Shown here piece after piece: positions 15,699 through 24,123 of a stretch of 64,000 bases of DNA. Below the pieces are notes generated by a model that made no database searches, had not been told where the DNA came from, and saw only the letters and a program-made list of their open reading frames with translations. The stretch's first letter is position 1. Each line of letters starts with the position of its first letter. The translations under genes were made by a program, and so were the position numbers. Source of the stretch: CAHJXF01 sp038254545 (GTDB lineage Bacteria; Pseudomonadota; Gammaproteobacteria; Burkholderiales; Burkholderiaceae_D); the NCBI GenBank assembly GCA_038254545.1, contig JBBSGB010000014.1, positions 1-64,000 on the forward strand, written 5' to 3'.

Positions 15699-16618
15699 CA
15701 GTCCGCCTCGTTGCTCGAATAGAGGTAGTGGTCCAGACGCTTGCTCAAGTCGGTCGGCACCTGCGCCCATACGCCATCGGGAATCGACGCGCCGATCTCG
15801 GTCAATGTTTCCCAGATGGGCTTGAGACCATCGACGAATTCGGGTTCTTGCATCGACGCGGCGGATACCGAATCCACGCGCACGAGCTTGCGCAACTGGC
15901 GATCCGATTGCGCGAACTCGCCCATGCCGCGCACGCGCAGCCGCGTTGTCGCGTGCGACTGCAGCGCGTTCAACACCTCGGCCTCTTGCGCCTCTGAAAA
16001 CTTGCCCTTCACTGCGGGCTGTCCCACTGCGACCGTCACCTCGAAAGCGCCGCCTCGCACATTGGCCATGCACACCTCGCCCACCACATCGACCGCGTCT
16101 TCGTAAGTGGCCTCGGTCCAATCGGCCAGTTGCTGGCGAGCCTTCGCAGTGTACGGCGCAGCGGTCGAACGTTGTCGCGATTGCACGTAGAGCGTTTCCG
16201 AATCGCGCAGGCTTCGGCCGAAATCGCGAAAGAGCGGGATCACATTGCGCGGGAACGCGGCCGGCAACAGGTTGTCGCTGTCCGCCGCGGCGATCGCGTC
16301 GTCGATCAGCGCCGCCGCCTGGTCGAACTCGTCGTCGGCAAAGTCCAGAGCCGGTTGCTGTTGAACGAGTATGCGTCGCAACGGAATGACGGCGGAACCG
16401 GAGGCGACCTCGTCGAACTGCAGCGTCAGGCTTTCTTCGAATCCCTTGGGCAAGCGCTCGTATTCGGGGTTGGCGCGCCGCCACAGTTCCTTGGCGCACT
16501 CCATCACCAGCCGCTTGTAGGCAGTCAGTTCGCCGACGCAGTCCACATCGAGCGAATGATTCTCGAAGCGCTCGCCGTCGAAGCGCAGCGACGCAAGCGG
16601 GATGGTTGGTGTGCTCAT
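15698..16618 (-). CDS. Unknown protein paired with the PIN gene inside the hsd locus
   Basis: I do not recognise this 306-residue protein. It is soluble, acidic and without a signal peptide. The N-terminal part (SLRFDGERFENHSLDVDCVGELTAYKRLV, residues 9-37) reads like a short beta-rich region leading into a helix, and the middle (about 90-190) is helical. A later segment (about 195-240, GGAFEVTVAVGQ, HATTRLRVRGMGEF) looks beta-rich. The ATG at 16618 is preferred over an 18-codon upstream extension. It follows hsdS by 13 bases and its stop overlaps the PIN start. By position it could be an antitoxin or effector partner for the PIN protein, but that is inferred. Confidence 0.65.
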   Translation of the reverse strand: MSTPTIPLASLRFDGERFENHSLDVDCVGELTAYKRLVMECAKELWRRANPEYERLPKGFEESLTLQFDEVASGSAVIPLRRILVQQQPALDFADDEFDQAAALIDDAIAAADSDNLLPAAFPRNVIPLFRDFGRSLRDSETLYVQSRQRSTAAPYTAKARQQLADWTEATYEDAVDVVGEVCMANVRGGAFEVTVAVGQPAVKGKFSEAQEAEVLNALQSHATTRLRVRGMGEFAQSDRQLRKLVRVDSVSAASMQEPEFVDGLKPIWETLTEIGASIPDGVWAQVPTDLSKRLDHYLYSSNEAD

Positions 16619-16631
16619 GGTCCGGGCTCTC

Positions 16632-17903
16632 TTACGATGAACGCATTGTCTCGCGAGTGGCCGTCGTCGCAAACGCCGAGTGCAACACCGCCTGTCGCAG
16701 TGCCTGCGCGCGCTTCAGGTTAGCGTCGACCTCGGCCTCGACTTCGCGGACTATGGAGAGGCGGAGGTTGACTTCGGCGACGATGCGGCGTTGTTCGACC
16801 ACAGGTGGCAATCGCAGCGGAAGCGCCTTGAGGTCGCCGCCCGAGATGCCGGATTGGCCAGCGGTAGTACGAATGCGCGACTCGATGAATGCACGCGCCC
16901 CGCCGGTTGACGCCGCGATTACAAGGAAGCCCGGTAAGAGCATATCGCTGGGTACACGCACGCGGATGAGTTTGTCTGGGTATACCGTCTGTCGAATCGT
17001 GGCCGGAACCTCAGCGCACACCCCAACGTAGTCGCGACTGCCGTTGTACCGCGTGAACAGCACGTCGCCTCCGGATAGCGTGAACGGCTGGTACTCCGAT
17101 GGCACTCCTGACAAGTGGCGAACATCTTCGACATCAAGTCGCATTGACCTCACAGCACTGATGCGAAGAATCGGGGTGCCATGCTCGGCATCGGGTTTCT
17201 GCGAGTAGCCATTCCGTATTGATACCGCGACTTCGCCGAGGATTGCTGGTGCCCACCTGCTGGCGTCGACAGCGAGCTCACCCCCAACCGCGTCGTTCAG
17301 CACCGCGGCCCTGTACCGCGTGAGCTTGGCCTTGACGCGCATGAGGTTCGCGACGGCTTCGTCGAGGCGGGAGAACTGCTTTTCGATCTCGGCGACGATG
17401 CGGCGCTGCTCGTCAATTGGCGCAATCGGAATGGGAAGCTTCTTTGCATTTCCACCGGACAGCTCTAGAAACGTCGTGCCACTCGCAAGTACCTCGGCAA
17501 TCCGTTTTGCGCCCTTGAGCCACCAGTACACGTAGTCAGGTAACACCCCGGGCTTGAGGACGAAACTCTTGAATCCCTGGTTTGTAGCAACGGCGTTCGC
17601 CGCAATTGCAACATAGCCGATGGGTGCCCGAGACGTGAATAGCACCGTTCCGATGGGCACCAATCGCGCACTTGAAGATGCAAGGCCCTTTTGCGTGATG
17701 AAGCGAGCACCGCGCGCGATGTACTTCGCTGTATAGCCGGAGAGGTCTGCTGGAGTTATCCAGCTGACATCGCCATCCTCGAAGTTAGAGGGATCGGATG
17801 TTCGCGGGGTGCCGCCGCCCACGACGTCGGCAATCTCCCCCATCGTTCGCCAGTGCCAACCCATTGGAAGAGGCGAGTCGACGATGCTTGATGTCGCACT
17901 CAC
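16632..17903 (-). CDS. hsdS: Type I restriction-modification specificity subunit
   Basis: The 423-residue protein has the two-TRD architecture of HsdS. The first target-recognition domain covers about residues 15-165 (WRTMGEIADVVGGGTPRT to GGNAKKLPIPIAPIDEQ). A conserved helical spacer follows (RRIVAEIEKQFSRLDEAVANL), then a second domain of about residues 215-360 and a second spacer (PPVVEQRRIVAEVNLRL). The domains choose the two halves of the recognised DNA site. The two PP/PIxEQRRIVAE repeats show the internal symmetry clearly. Start and hsdR stop overlap as ATGA (17900-17903). Confidence 0.95.
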   Translation of the reverse strand: MSATSSIVDSPLPMGWHWRTMGEIADVVGGGTPRTSDPSNFEDGDVSWITPADLSGYTAKYIARGARFITQKGLASSSARLVPIGTVLFTSRAPIGYVAIAANAVATNQGFKSFVLKPGVLPDYVYWWLKGAKRIAEVLASGTTFLELSGGNAKKLPIPIAPIDEQRRIVAEIEKQFSRLDEAVANLMRVKAKLTRYRAAVLNDAVGGELAVDASRWAPAILGEVAVSIRNGYSQKPDAEHGTPILRISAVRSMRLDVEDVRHLSGVPSEYQPFTLSGGDVLFTRYNGSRDYVGVCAEVPATIRQTVYPDKLIRVRVPSDMLLPGFLVIAASTGGARAFIESRIRTTAGQSGISGGDLKALPLRLPPVVEQRRIVAEVNLRLSIVREVEAEVDANLKRAQALRQAVLHSAFATTATRETMRSS

Positions 17904-20698
17904 GCCGCCAACTCCCGATTCAATTCATCCATCACCTTCGGCAACTCCGCGCCGAACAATTGATGCACCTTCGCCAACCCACCGTGCTGACTGAAGGGCG
18001 CGTAGTCGAAGTCTTCGACCGAGATGCCGAGACTCGCGGCGATATGGTCGGCAATCTTCTCCAGCCACCACAACTGATCGGTCGTGAAGACCCTGCCCGC
18101 CGCCCGCTGCTGCGCCAGCCACGCCTTGAAGTTCGCCACCACGCGGTCGGGGTATGGCACGAGCTCGTTCTCCTGATGCATCGCATAGCGCACCAAGCTC
18201 ACGAGGTCGGTGAGGATCCGGTGGCGGCTTGCACCTTTGACTTTCGTTTTGTCGAGCGCCGCGTAGGCCTGCCATAGCGTGGACTCGTCCATCAGGTGTG
18301 GCGGTGCATGCAGCGCGTCGGCCAGCGCCTTGATGTCTTCGAAGGTCAATGGCGCCTTGGCCGGGCGGCTGTAGAGGATCTGCAGCGCAGTGATCTCATC
18401 GCGATGCTCAGCGATGAACGCCTCGAACGTTTGGACCATGCCTTGCGCACGCTCGCGCGCCGCCTCGCTGAATCCGGCGTCGAGTACGCGGTCTTGCGTG
18501 ACGGTGTCGATCACGATTTCCTTCTGCTGCTTCAAACCGAGCAGCAGATTTCGTAAGCTCGGGTCGGCGAGCGGCTTGACGGCGTGGCGCAATGCGGCTT
18601 CGGCCTCGTGCGGGCTGCGGTCTTCGCGAGGGTTGAGCGCTTGCACGATCGCGCCCGCGATTTGTCTGGCCTCGAGCCCTCCGCTCGCGGCGCGAACCTT
18701 GATGCGCTCGGCGTCTGTGAGCTGCGCATCCAGGCGAGACAGCCGCACCGCCACGCTGGACAGCACCTCTTCTTCCACGTTGCCCAGGCTCACCGCCCGC
18801 AGCAGTGCGTCGAAGGGCACAGTCTTCTTCTGATCCATCGGGCGCGAGTCGGTCTTGTCGCGCTCGCAAACGCCCACGCAATCGACGATGACGAAGTGGT
18901 CTTTGTGGACATGCTCGCCGGGATTCACGCCGCGCAGGTCATCGTCCTTGATCACGCGCACGCCGCGACCCTTCATCTGCTCGAAGAAACTGCGGCTCTT
19001 CACGCTGCGCATGAAGACGACCATCTCTACCGGCTTGATGTCGGTGCCGGTTGCGATCATGTCCACGGTGACTGCGATTCGCGGGTAATAACTGGTGCGA
19101 AATGCCCTGATCAGGTTCTCGGGCGTATCGCCGGTGGTGCGATACGTGATCTTCTGCGCGAACTCGTTGCCTCGCCCGAACTCCTCGCGAAAGATCTGCA
19201 CGATCGCCTCGGCGTGGTTGTCGTCCTTGGCGAAGACCAGCGTCTTGGGCAACTCCTGGCGTTGCGGAAACAGGTCGCGCTTCCAGTTGTCGCGCAGCGT
19301 GCGGGCGATGGTGCGAATCTGGTCGGGCGTCTGCACGCTGCGGTCGAGCTCGGCCGGTTCATAGTCGAAGTCGTCGTTGAGTTGCCAGTCGCGGCGCGCA
19401 CGCGTCGCCTTGTCGCGCACCTCCAGCCAGTAGCCCGCTTCCACGCGTGAGCCGGCTTCGGTCACTTCAGTCCTGATGCGATAGACGTCGTAGTTGACGT
19501 TCACGCCATCGGCCACGGCCTGCTCGTGGCCATACTCCATCACGAGGTTTTGGTTGAAGAAGCCGGGGGTCTGTTTGTTGGGTGTGGCGGTCAGTCCGAT
19601 CAGGTAGGCATCGAAGTATTCGAGCACCTGCCGCCACAGGTTGTAGATCGAGCGATGCGCTTCGTCGGTGACGATGATGTCGAAGGTCTCGATGGGATAT
19701 ACCGGGTTGTAATCGATCGGTTCGGGCTGTCTGAAGAGACGCTCGACGTCCTCGGTCGAATGCTCGTCCTCTTCGTCGGCCAGATCACGTCCCTTGAGCA
19801 TGCTGAACATGCGCTGGATCGTGCTGATGGTTACGCGCGCGGTGGTATCGAAGTTGTTGCTCGTCAGGTGTTGGACGATGAACTCCTCGCCGAATTTGTA
19901 GTTGTTGTGGGGCGACGCGTACGCATCGAATTCCTTTTTCGTTTGACGACCGAGATTGCCGCGGTCGACGAGAAACAGCACGCGACGCGCACCGGCGAAT
20001 TTGATCAGCCGATAGATGAAGCTGATGGCCGTGAAGGTCTTGCCGCTGCCGGTCGCCATCTGGATCAAGGCGCGTGGTTTGTTCTGCGCGAGACTGGCTT
20101 CGAGGTTGCGGATGGCGGTGATCTGCGCTGGCCAGAGCGCGTGGTCACCCCACTGGGTGACGAGTTCGGGCATGTGTTGAATCTTGTGCAGAAACGTGGG
20201 CGTCGGCCTGCGCGCCTCCGGATGCCCCGCGGCATCGCCCGACTCGAATGCCGTCGTCGCGACGATCGGTCGCAACCATTCGACGAGCATCTCGGGCCGA
20301 TGGAAGGCGAAGACGTTACGCGAGCGGGGATGCGGGTCGAGTCCGTTGGCGAAGTGAGTCTCGACGCCGGTCGATTCATAGAGGAAGGGGAGTGGTCTCT
20401 GCCACGCGGGAAGGCTCGCTGGCAGGCCCTGTGCGTAGCGCCCTGATTGTGTCTCGACGCCAGTGAGCGTCGCGCCTTGCTTCTTGGCTTCGATCACGCC
20501 ACAGGCTTTTCCATCGATATAGAGCAGGTAGTCGGCAAAGCCGAAGCCTGCATTGAGCGGGAATTCGCGGATGGCCACGCCGAGCGCGGCGTGGAGATTG
20601 GCGTCACGCATGCCACAGACGTGCCATCCGCCTGCTTGGAGCAGCCGATCGATCTCCATGCGGGCAAGGGCTTCAGGGGGCGGCATGCCGGCGCTCAA
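17900..20698 (-). CDS. hsdR: Type I restriction enzyme endonuclease/translocase (R subunit)
   Basis: This 932-residue HsdR has an N-terminal nuclease domain with Asp56 (FGFADYLLYIDG) and Glu70-x-Lys72 (GVIEAKK), the PD-(D/E)xK set. It then has a superfamily 2 motor with Walker A QMATGSGKTF near residue 217, DEAH in VTDEAHRSIYN near 345, and helicase motifs TLVFAKDDNHAEAIV and VDMIATGTDIKPVE. The C-terminal part is the helical region that docks to the methyltransferase. Length and motifs look intact. The start overlaps the preceding nucleotidyltransferase gene by 26 bases, so expression is probably coupled to that pair. Confidence 0.95.
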   Translation of the reverse strand: MSAGMPPPEALARMEIDRLLQAGGWHVCGMRDANLHAALGVAIREFPLNAGFGFADYLLYIDGKACGVIEAKKQGATLTGVETQSGRYAQGLPASLPAWQRPLPFLYESTGVETHFANGLDPHPRSRNVFAFHRPEMLVEWLRPIVATTAFESGDAAGHPEARRPTPTFLHKIQHMPELVTQWGDHALWPAQITAIRNLEASLAQNKPRALIQMATGSGKTFTAISFIYRLIKFAGARRVLFLVDRGNLGRQTKKEFDAYASPHNNYKFGEEFIVQHLTSNNFDTTARVTISTIQRMFSMLKGRDLADEEDEHSTEDVERLFRQPEPIDYNPVYPIETFDIIVTDEAHRSIYNLWRQVLEYFDAYLIGLTATPNKQTPGFFNQNLVMEYGHEQAVADGVNVNYDVYRIRTEVTEAGSRVEAGYWLEVRDKATRARRDWQLNDDFDYEPAELDRSVQTPDQIRTIARTLRDNWKRDLFPQRQELPKTLVFAKDDNHAEAIVQIFREEFGRGNEFAQKITYRTTGDTPENLIRAFRTSYYPRIAVTVDMIATGTDIKPVEMVVFMRSVKSRSFFEQMKGRGVRVIKDDDLRGVNPGEHVHKDHFVIVDCVGVCERDKTDSRPMDQKKTVPFDALLRAVSLGNVEEEVLSSVAVRLSRLDAQLTDAERIKVRAASGGLEARQIAGAIVQALNPREDRSPHEAEAALRHAVKPLADPSLRNLLLGLKQQKEIVIDTVTQDRVLDAGFSEAARERAQGMVQTFEAFIAEHRDEITALQILYSRPAKAPLTFEDIKALADALHAPPHLMDESTLWQAYAALDKTKVKGASRHRILTDLVSLVRYAMHQENELVPYPDRVVANFKAWLAQQRAAGRVFTTDQLWWLEKIADHIAASLGISVEDFDYAPFSQHGGLAKVHQLFGAELPKVMDELNRELAA

Positions 20699-21020
20699 AG
20701 TCGTTTGTGACGCGCCCCTGCACGATCACCTTGTCCCGCTCGATGATCTTGCGAAACGCTTCACTGGTGTTGGCCCAATCGACAATGTCGACCTTGAACG
20801 GCAAGTCGGACAACGAGAAATCGTCGGCCAGTGCCGCGCGGACGGCCGAGCTCATTGGCTCTTGCGTAATGACCGCCAGATCGAGATCCGAATACTGCTT
20901 GGCGCTTCGCGTCGCTCGCGAGCCGAAGGCCCACACTTCGTGATCGGGCACATGCTTCTTCAGGATGCCGGCAACGATGACCCAATGATCGGGCCGGACG
21001 TCGATCTGCGAATCGTTCAT
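20673..21020 (-). CDS. mntA: MntA-type minimal nucleotidyltransferase antitoxin
   Basis: This 115-residue nucleotidyltransferase has the MntA signature GS-X10-DXD (FGSRATRSAKQYSDLDLAV) followed by the third acidic region PFKVDIVDW. In characterised MntA-HepT systems this enzyme modifies the Tyr of the HepT ribonuclease motif and silences it. Its ATG overlaps the hepT stop (ATGA, 21017-21020), and its 3' end overlaps the hsdR start. The pair thus lies at the head of the restriction subunit transcription unit. Confidence 0.88.
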   Translation of the reverse strand: MNDSQIDVRPDHWVIVAGILKKHVPDHEVWAFGSRATRSAKQYSDLDLAVITQEPMSSAVRAALADDFSLSDLPFKVDIVDWANTSEAFRKIIERDKVIVQGRVTNDFERRHAAP

Positions 21021-21424
21021 TGCGCCAGCCGCTGCGAGATGCGCTCGTAGAGGGTCCGCGCTTCTTCGAGAAAGGCCGGTATGCCGGCCACTACATCGAG
21101 CGCGATCTTTTCATCGTAGGTGTGGCTAGTTCTGGCGCGCATGTCGCGAAACGTTTTCCAGTGCGACCAATCGCCGAGCAACAGCCCCTGTTCATTCGCG
21201 GAACGGATCAAGTCCTGAAAGGGCATGTCGTCGTATTGCGTGGGCGTCGGCGAAGAAGTACGCAGATAGCGCTTGAGCATCTTGTGGCTGATTTCGTAGG
21301 TGAACTCGAAGCGCTGAATCACGCCGTCGCGGATCAATGTTTGCGTTGGATCGCGAGCGTAGGTGTTCAGGCCCTCTTCGAGCCGCGAAATGGCATTCGC
21401 AAGAGGGGCGAGGTCCAGGTTCAT
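21017..21424 (-). CDS. hepT: HepT-type HEPN ribonuclease toxin
   Basis: The 135-residue helical protein is of the HI0074/HepT family. It contains the full RX4HXY motif as RARTSHTY near residue 96, which in the family is the ribonuclease site and the target of nucleotidylation by MntA. Other family marks are IQRFEFTYEISHKMLKRYL near residue 36. The gene is directly upstream of mntA with a 4-base overlap. It follows vapC by 39 bases on the same strand. This is a textbook toxin-antitoxin pair by motif, in an unusual place, immediately upstream of hsdR. Confidence 0.9.
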   Translation of the reverse strand: MNLDLAPLANAISRLEEGLNTYARDPTQTLIRDGVIQRFEFTYEISHKMLKRYLRTSSPTPTQYDDMPFQDLIRSANEQGLLLGDWSHWKTFRDMRARTSHTYDEKIALDVVAGIPAFLEEARTLYERISQRLAQ

Positions 21425-21463
21425 CGTGTGTTTCTCCGTCAGGTAACGAGCGTCAGTCAGCGT

Positions 21464-21820
21464 TCAATGCCTCGCAACTTCGCCGGCAATCGCAGCAAGG
21501 TGCTTGTCTCGCGTCCACAGCTTCGACCCGCGCGTCAATGCAACCGACGCGAGCAAGTGGACATCGATGTATCCGATGCCGACGCCCATCAGTTTGCGGC
21601 GTTCGATAAAGGCCTTTACTTCGTCGTCAGTCGCGACTTGCGCAGGCGGGAGCGTACCGAGCAAGGAAAGAATCGAACGACGATTTGCGAGATTGCCGCA
21701 GGCCAGTTCGCCGATGACGAACGGATGCGACAACACGTCACCAGCATCGAGCGTTCGAGCCAGTTCGGCGTCGCCCTTGCGCAAGTGATCGATCCACACC
21801 GACGTGTCGACCAGGATCAT
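21464..21820 (-). CDS. vapC: VapC-family PIN-domain ribonuclease toxin
   Basis: This 118-residue protein carries the PIN acidic residues in MILVDTSVWIDHLR, FVIGELACGNL, IDVHLLASVAL and LWTRDKHLAAIA. These are the standard VapC active-site positions for magnesium-dependent RNA cleavage. The start overlaps the stop of the ribbon-helix-helix antitoxin gene upstream (ATGA, 21817-21820). It forms a complete VapBC unit with that gene. Confidence 0.92.
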   Translation of the reverse strand: MILVDTSVWIDHLRKGDAELARTLDAGDVLSHPFVIGELACGNLANRRSILSLLGTLPPAQVATDDEVKAFIERRKLMGVGIGYIDVHLLASVALTRGSKLWTRDKHLAAIAGEVARH

Positions 21821-22014
21821 TTAGACGCGGGATGTCGGCGTGGAACGGTCTTGAGTCTCGGCTCGCTGCCCCCGAGCCGTGCCAGCCGGCGAGCGCTCTC
21901 CCGCTCGATCAGGGCCTTGAGGCCATCGTGAATCAGAGTGCTGCGTTCGCTCACGCCGGTGAGGCGCTGCGCCTGTTCGAGCAAGGCGTCATCGAGTGTG
22001 ACGGTAGTGCGCAT
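21817..22014 (-). CDS. vapB: VapB-family antitoxin
   Basis: The 65-residue protein starts with MRTTVTLDDALLEQAQRLTG, a ribbon-helix-helix DNA-binding fold of the VapB type. It is followed by STLIHDGLKALIERESARRLARLGG, the region that wraps the toxin. It is the first gene of the leftward run that continues through vapC, hepT, mntA and hsdR. The promoter must lie in the region before the EamA gene, where a perfect CATCAATTGATG palindrome is visible. Confidence 0.9.
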   Translation of the reverse strand: MRTTVTLDDALLEQAQRLTGVSERSTLIHDGLKALIERESARRLARLGGSEPRLKTVPRRHPASK

Positions 22015-22042
22015 GGCTGTCTCCGGGTGATGCGCAATCCTA

Positions 22043-22054
22043 CATCAATTGATG
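22043..22054. promoter_or_regulatory. Perfect 12-bp palindrome upstream of vapB
   Basis: CATCAATTGATG is fully self-complementary and lies 29 bases upstream of the vapB start, in the divergent region shared with the EamA transporter gene. VapBC complexes repress their own promoters through palindromes of this sort, so this is a candidate operator. Promoter boxes around it are weak by eye. Confidence 0.45.
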
Positions 22055-22140
22055 CTATCGGAGATGCGCAGCTAATCGCCACGATAGTAGCTTGGCCGCA
22101 GCGGTATATTGGCGACCCTCTCGCATCGCTAAGGCGGCCA

Positions 22141-23043
22141 ATGAACCCGGAACGTTCGTCGCGCCTCGACGCCTCGACCCTCACGCTCCTGATCCTCCCG
22201 CCGCTCTTCTGGGCGGGCAACGCCATCGTCGGTCGCCTCGCCGTCGGCCCGATCGCGCCGATGGCGTTGAACGCGCTGCGCTGGTTTCTGGCTTCACTGA
22301 TCCTGTTGCCGTTCGCATGGCGCGGGGTGGTGGCGCATCGCGCGTTGCTGATGCGCGAGTGGCGGGTGATCGCGGCTCTGGGCGCGCTTGGGGTGGGGTC
22401 GTACAACGCGCTGCAATACCTCGCGCTCACGACTTCGACGCCCAACAACGTGACCTTGATCGCGGCATCGACACCGGTGTTCACGCTGTTGTTCGGCGCG
22501 CTGTGCTTCGATGAGCAGGTGGGCGCGCGTCGATCGTTCGGCGCCTTGGTGTCGATCGTCGGTGTGCTGCTGGTGCTGGTGCGCGGAGACGCGACGCGTC
22601 TGATTACATTGAGCTTCGTGCCGGGCGATCTCTTCATGCTGGCGGCCGCGGTCGTGTGGAGCATCTACACATGGGTGCTCAAAACGCGGCGGCCCGACGT
22701 TCCGCTCACGACGCTTCTCTTCGCGCAGATGGCGGCGGGCCTGTTGCTCGCGTTGCCCTGCGCAGCGATCGAGGCTGCGTTCTTCGACGCGCCGTCTCAC
22801 TTCGACACGTCGCGTGCGTGGCTGGTGCTTGCCTACGTGTCGGTGCTGCCGTCGCTGGTCGCGTATTTCTGCTGGGATCGGGGCGTGTCGCGCGCGGGTG
22901 CGACCCTGCCGGTGTTCTTCGCCAACCTCACGCCGGTGTTCGCGGCGGTGTTGTCGGCGCTGCTGCTGGGCGAATGGCCGCAGTGGTATCACGCGGCGGG
23001 GCTGCTGTTGATCCTCGCGGGGATCAGGCTTGCGGGGCGTTGA
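22141..23043 (+). CDS. EamA/DMT-superfamily transporter
   Basis: This 300-residue protein has ten hydrophobic segments in two similar halves, the EamA (drug/metabolite transporter) layout. The first repeat contains LPPLFWAGNAIVGRLAVG and LTTSTPNNVTLIAASTPVF. The second has LFMLAAAVVWSIYTWVLKTRR and ATLPVFFANLTPVFAAVLSALLLGEWP. The ATG at 22141 begins the first membrane helix; a longer frame upstream is not supported. Such proteins export amino acids, nucleotides or metabolites. It converges with the MarR regulator gene and may or may not belong to the catabolic cluster that follows. Confidence 0.9.
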   Translation: MNPERSSRLDASTLTLLILPPLFWAGNAIVGRLAVGPIAPMALNALRWFLASLILLPFAWRGVVAHRALLMREWRVIAALGALGVGSYNALQYLALTTSTPNNVTLIAASTPVFTLLFGALCFDEQVGARRSFGALVSIVGVLLVLVRGDATRLITLSFVPGDLFMLAAAVVWSIYTWVLKTRRPDVPLTTLLFAQMAAGLLLALPCAAIEAAFFDAPSHFDTSRAWLVLAYVSVLPSLVAYFCWDRGVSRAGATLPVFFANLTPVFAAVLSALLLGEWPQWYHAAGLLLILAGIRLAGR

Positions 23044-23060
23044 CAGCGAGGGCTCGAAGA

Positions 23061-23516
23061 TCAGTCCGGCTCGATCAGTTTCTTCAGCGCATTCTTCAGC
23101 GATGAGGCTTCGCGCATGGTCAGGCGCGCAACGGCTTCGCGCTCGTGGCGCTTGGATCGCGCCAGCAGCGTACCGAGTGCGGCGCGGCCTTCGCGCGTGA
23201 TGCTTACCAGCGACTGACGCCGATCGTCGTCGCCGTCGCTGCGCGCGATCCGTCCTTCGGCTTCCATCCGGCCGAGCAGCTTGGTCACGGTCGATTGCTG
23301 CGCGAGTGCGATAGTCGCGAGCTCGCCGACCTTGCGGACGCGGCCGTCGGACAAGGTCGCAAGCACACGCCATTCGAGCACCGTCAAACCCGCCGCGCGC
23401 ACCTCGCGATGAAACTCCGACGCGACTGTGTGGCTCGCGCGTGCCAGCAGATACGAGAGGTAGTCGCCAACCTCCCAGTGCGTCGCGTCGCGCGCGCGAC
23501 TGGCCGTGGCCATCAT
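23061..23516 (-). CDS. MarR-family transcriptional regulator
   Basis: The 151-residue protein has the MarR winged helix: LTVLEWRVLATLSDGRVRKVGELATIALAQQSTVTKLLGR is helix 2 to the recognition helix, and DGDDDRRQSLVSITREGRA is the wing. MarR proteins usually repress aromatic catabolic genes until an aromatic acid or CoA ester binds. It is the last gene of the leftward arm (flavin reductase, CMD-like protein, MarR), with its start overlapping the CMD-like stop. It most likely controls the divergent catabolic cluster to its right. Nicotinate and indole-acetate clusters in other bacteria also use MarR regulators. Confidence 0.92.
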   Translation of the reverse strand: MMATASRARDATHWEVGDYLSYLLARASHTVASEFHREVRAAGLTVLEWRVLATLSDGRVRKVGELATIALAQQSTVTKLLGRMEAEGRIARSDGDDDRRQSLVSITREGRAALGTLLARSKRHEREAVARLTMREASSLKNALKKLIEPD

Positions 23517-24043
23517 TCCGGCTCGATGCCCAGCGCAACCAGAAAGCGCGACACCATGTTGTAGGTCGCGACCACGCCGATCAGCTCGACCGTGGCCGCG
23601 TCGCCCAGATGCTTGCGCAGCCTGTCGAAGGTCGCGTCCTCGACCTTCACGTCACGCGTCATCTGTGTGCTCAGGGCGATCGTCGCGTTCTCCAGTTCAT
23701 CGAACAGGGAAGCATCGACGCCGTGTGAGGTCATGCGATGCACGGCCTCGATCTGCGCCTGCTTGCCGCCAGCCTTCACGAACTCGGGTGCGTGATGCAC
23801 GTACTCGTACTCGGCGCCGTTCAACAGAGCGACGACGCACATGGCGAGCTCGCGCAATTTGGGATCGACCTTCAACTGCTTGCGCACAGCGCCCAGCAGG
23901 GCGTTCCAGCCCTGCGCGAACGCGGGGCTGTAGAGCAGTTGACGATCGAGATTCAGAAGGCTTCCGCCGCGGCGCTGGCGGATCGCGGTGACCAGCGGGG
24001 TGTCGCCGGCTTGTTGATCGGTGATGTACGGGAGGCGAGGCAT
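23513..24043 (-). CDS. Carboxymuconolactone decarboxylase-family protein
   Basis: This 176-residue protein matches the CMD/AhpD-like fold family. The helix pair LRELAMCVVALLNGAEYEYVHHAPEF (residues about 82-107) and LVGVVATYNMVSRFLVALGI-like C-terminus are typical. The CXXC pair of AhpD is absent, so peroxidase activity of that kind is unlikely. CMD-like proteins are common accessory genes in aromatic catabolic operons with poorly defined roles. The ATG at 24043 is preferred over one ten codons earlier because the conserved MPRLPY start fits. It lies between the flavin reductase and MarR genes. Confidence 0.85.
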   Translation of the reverse strand: MPRLPYITDQQAGDTPLVTAIRQRRGGSLLNLDRQLLYSPAFAQGWNALLGAVRKQLKVDPKLRELAMCVVALLNGAEYEYVHHAPEFVKAGGKQAQIEAVHRMTSHGVDASLFDELENATIALSTQMTRDVKVEDATFDRLRKHLGDAATVELIGVVATYNMVSRFLVALGIEPE

Positions 24044-24123
24044 GGGTCGTCCGTGTGCGAAAAATTCCAGCAACCTGGGTCCGGCCTGCGCCGGAAGACG
24101 GTAATGAGTTCGAGAAGGGCGAG

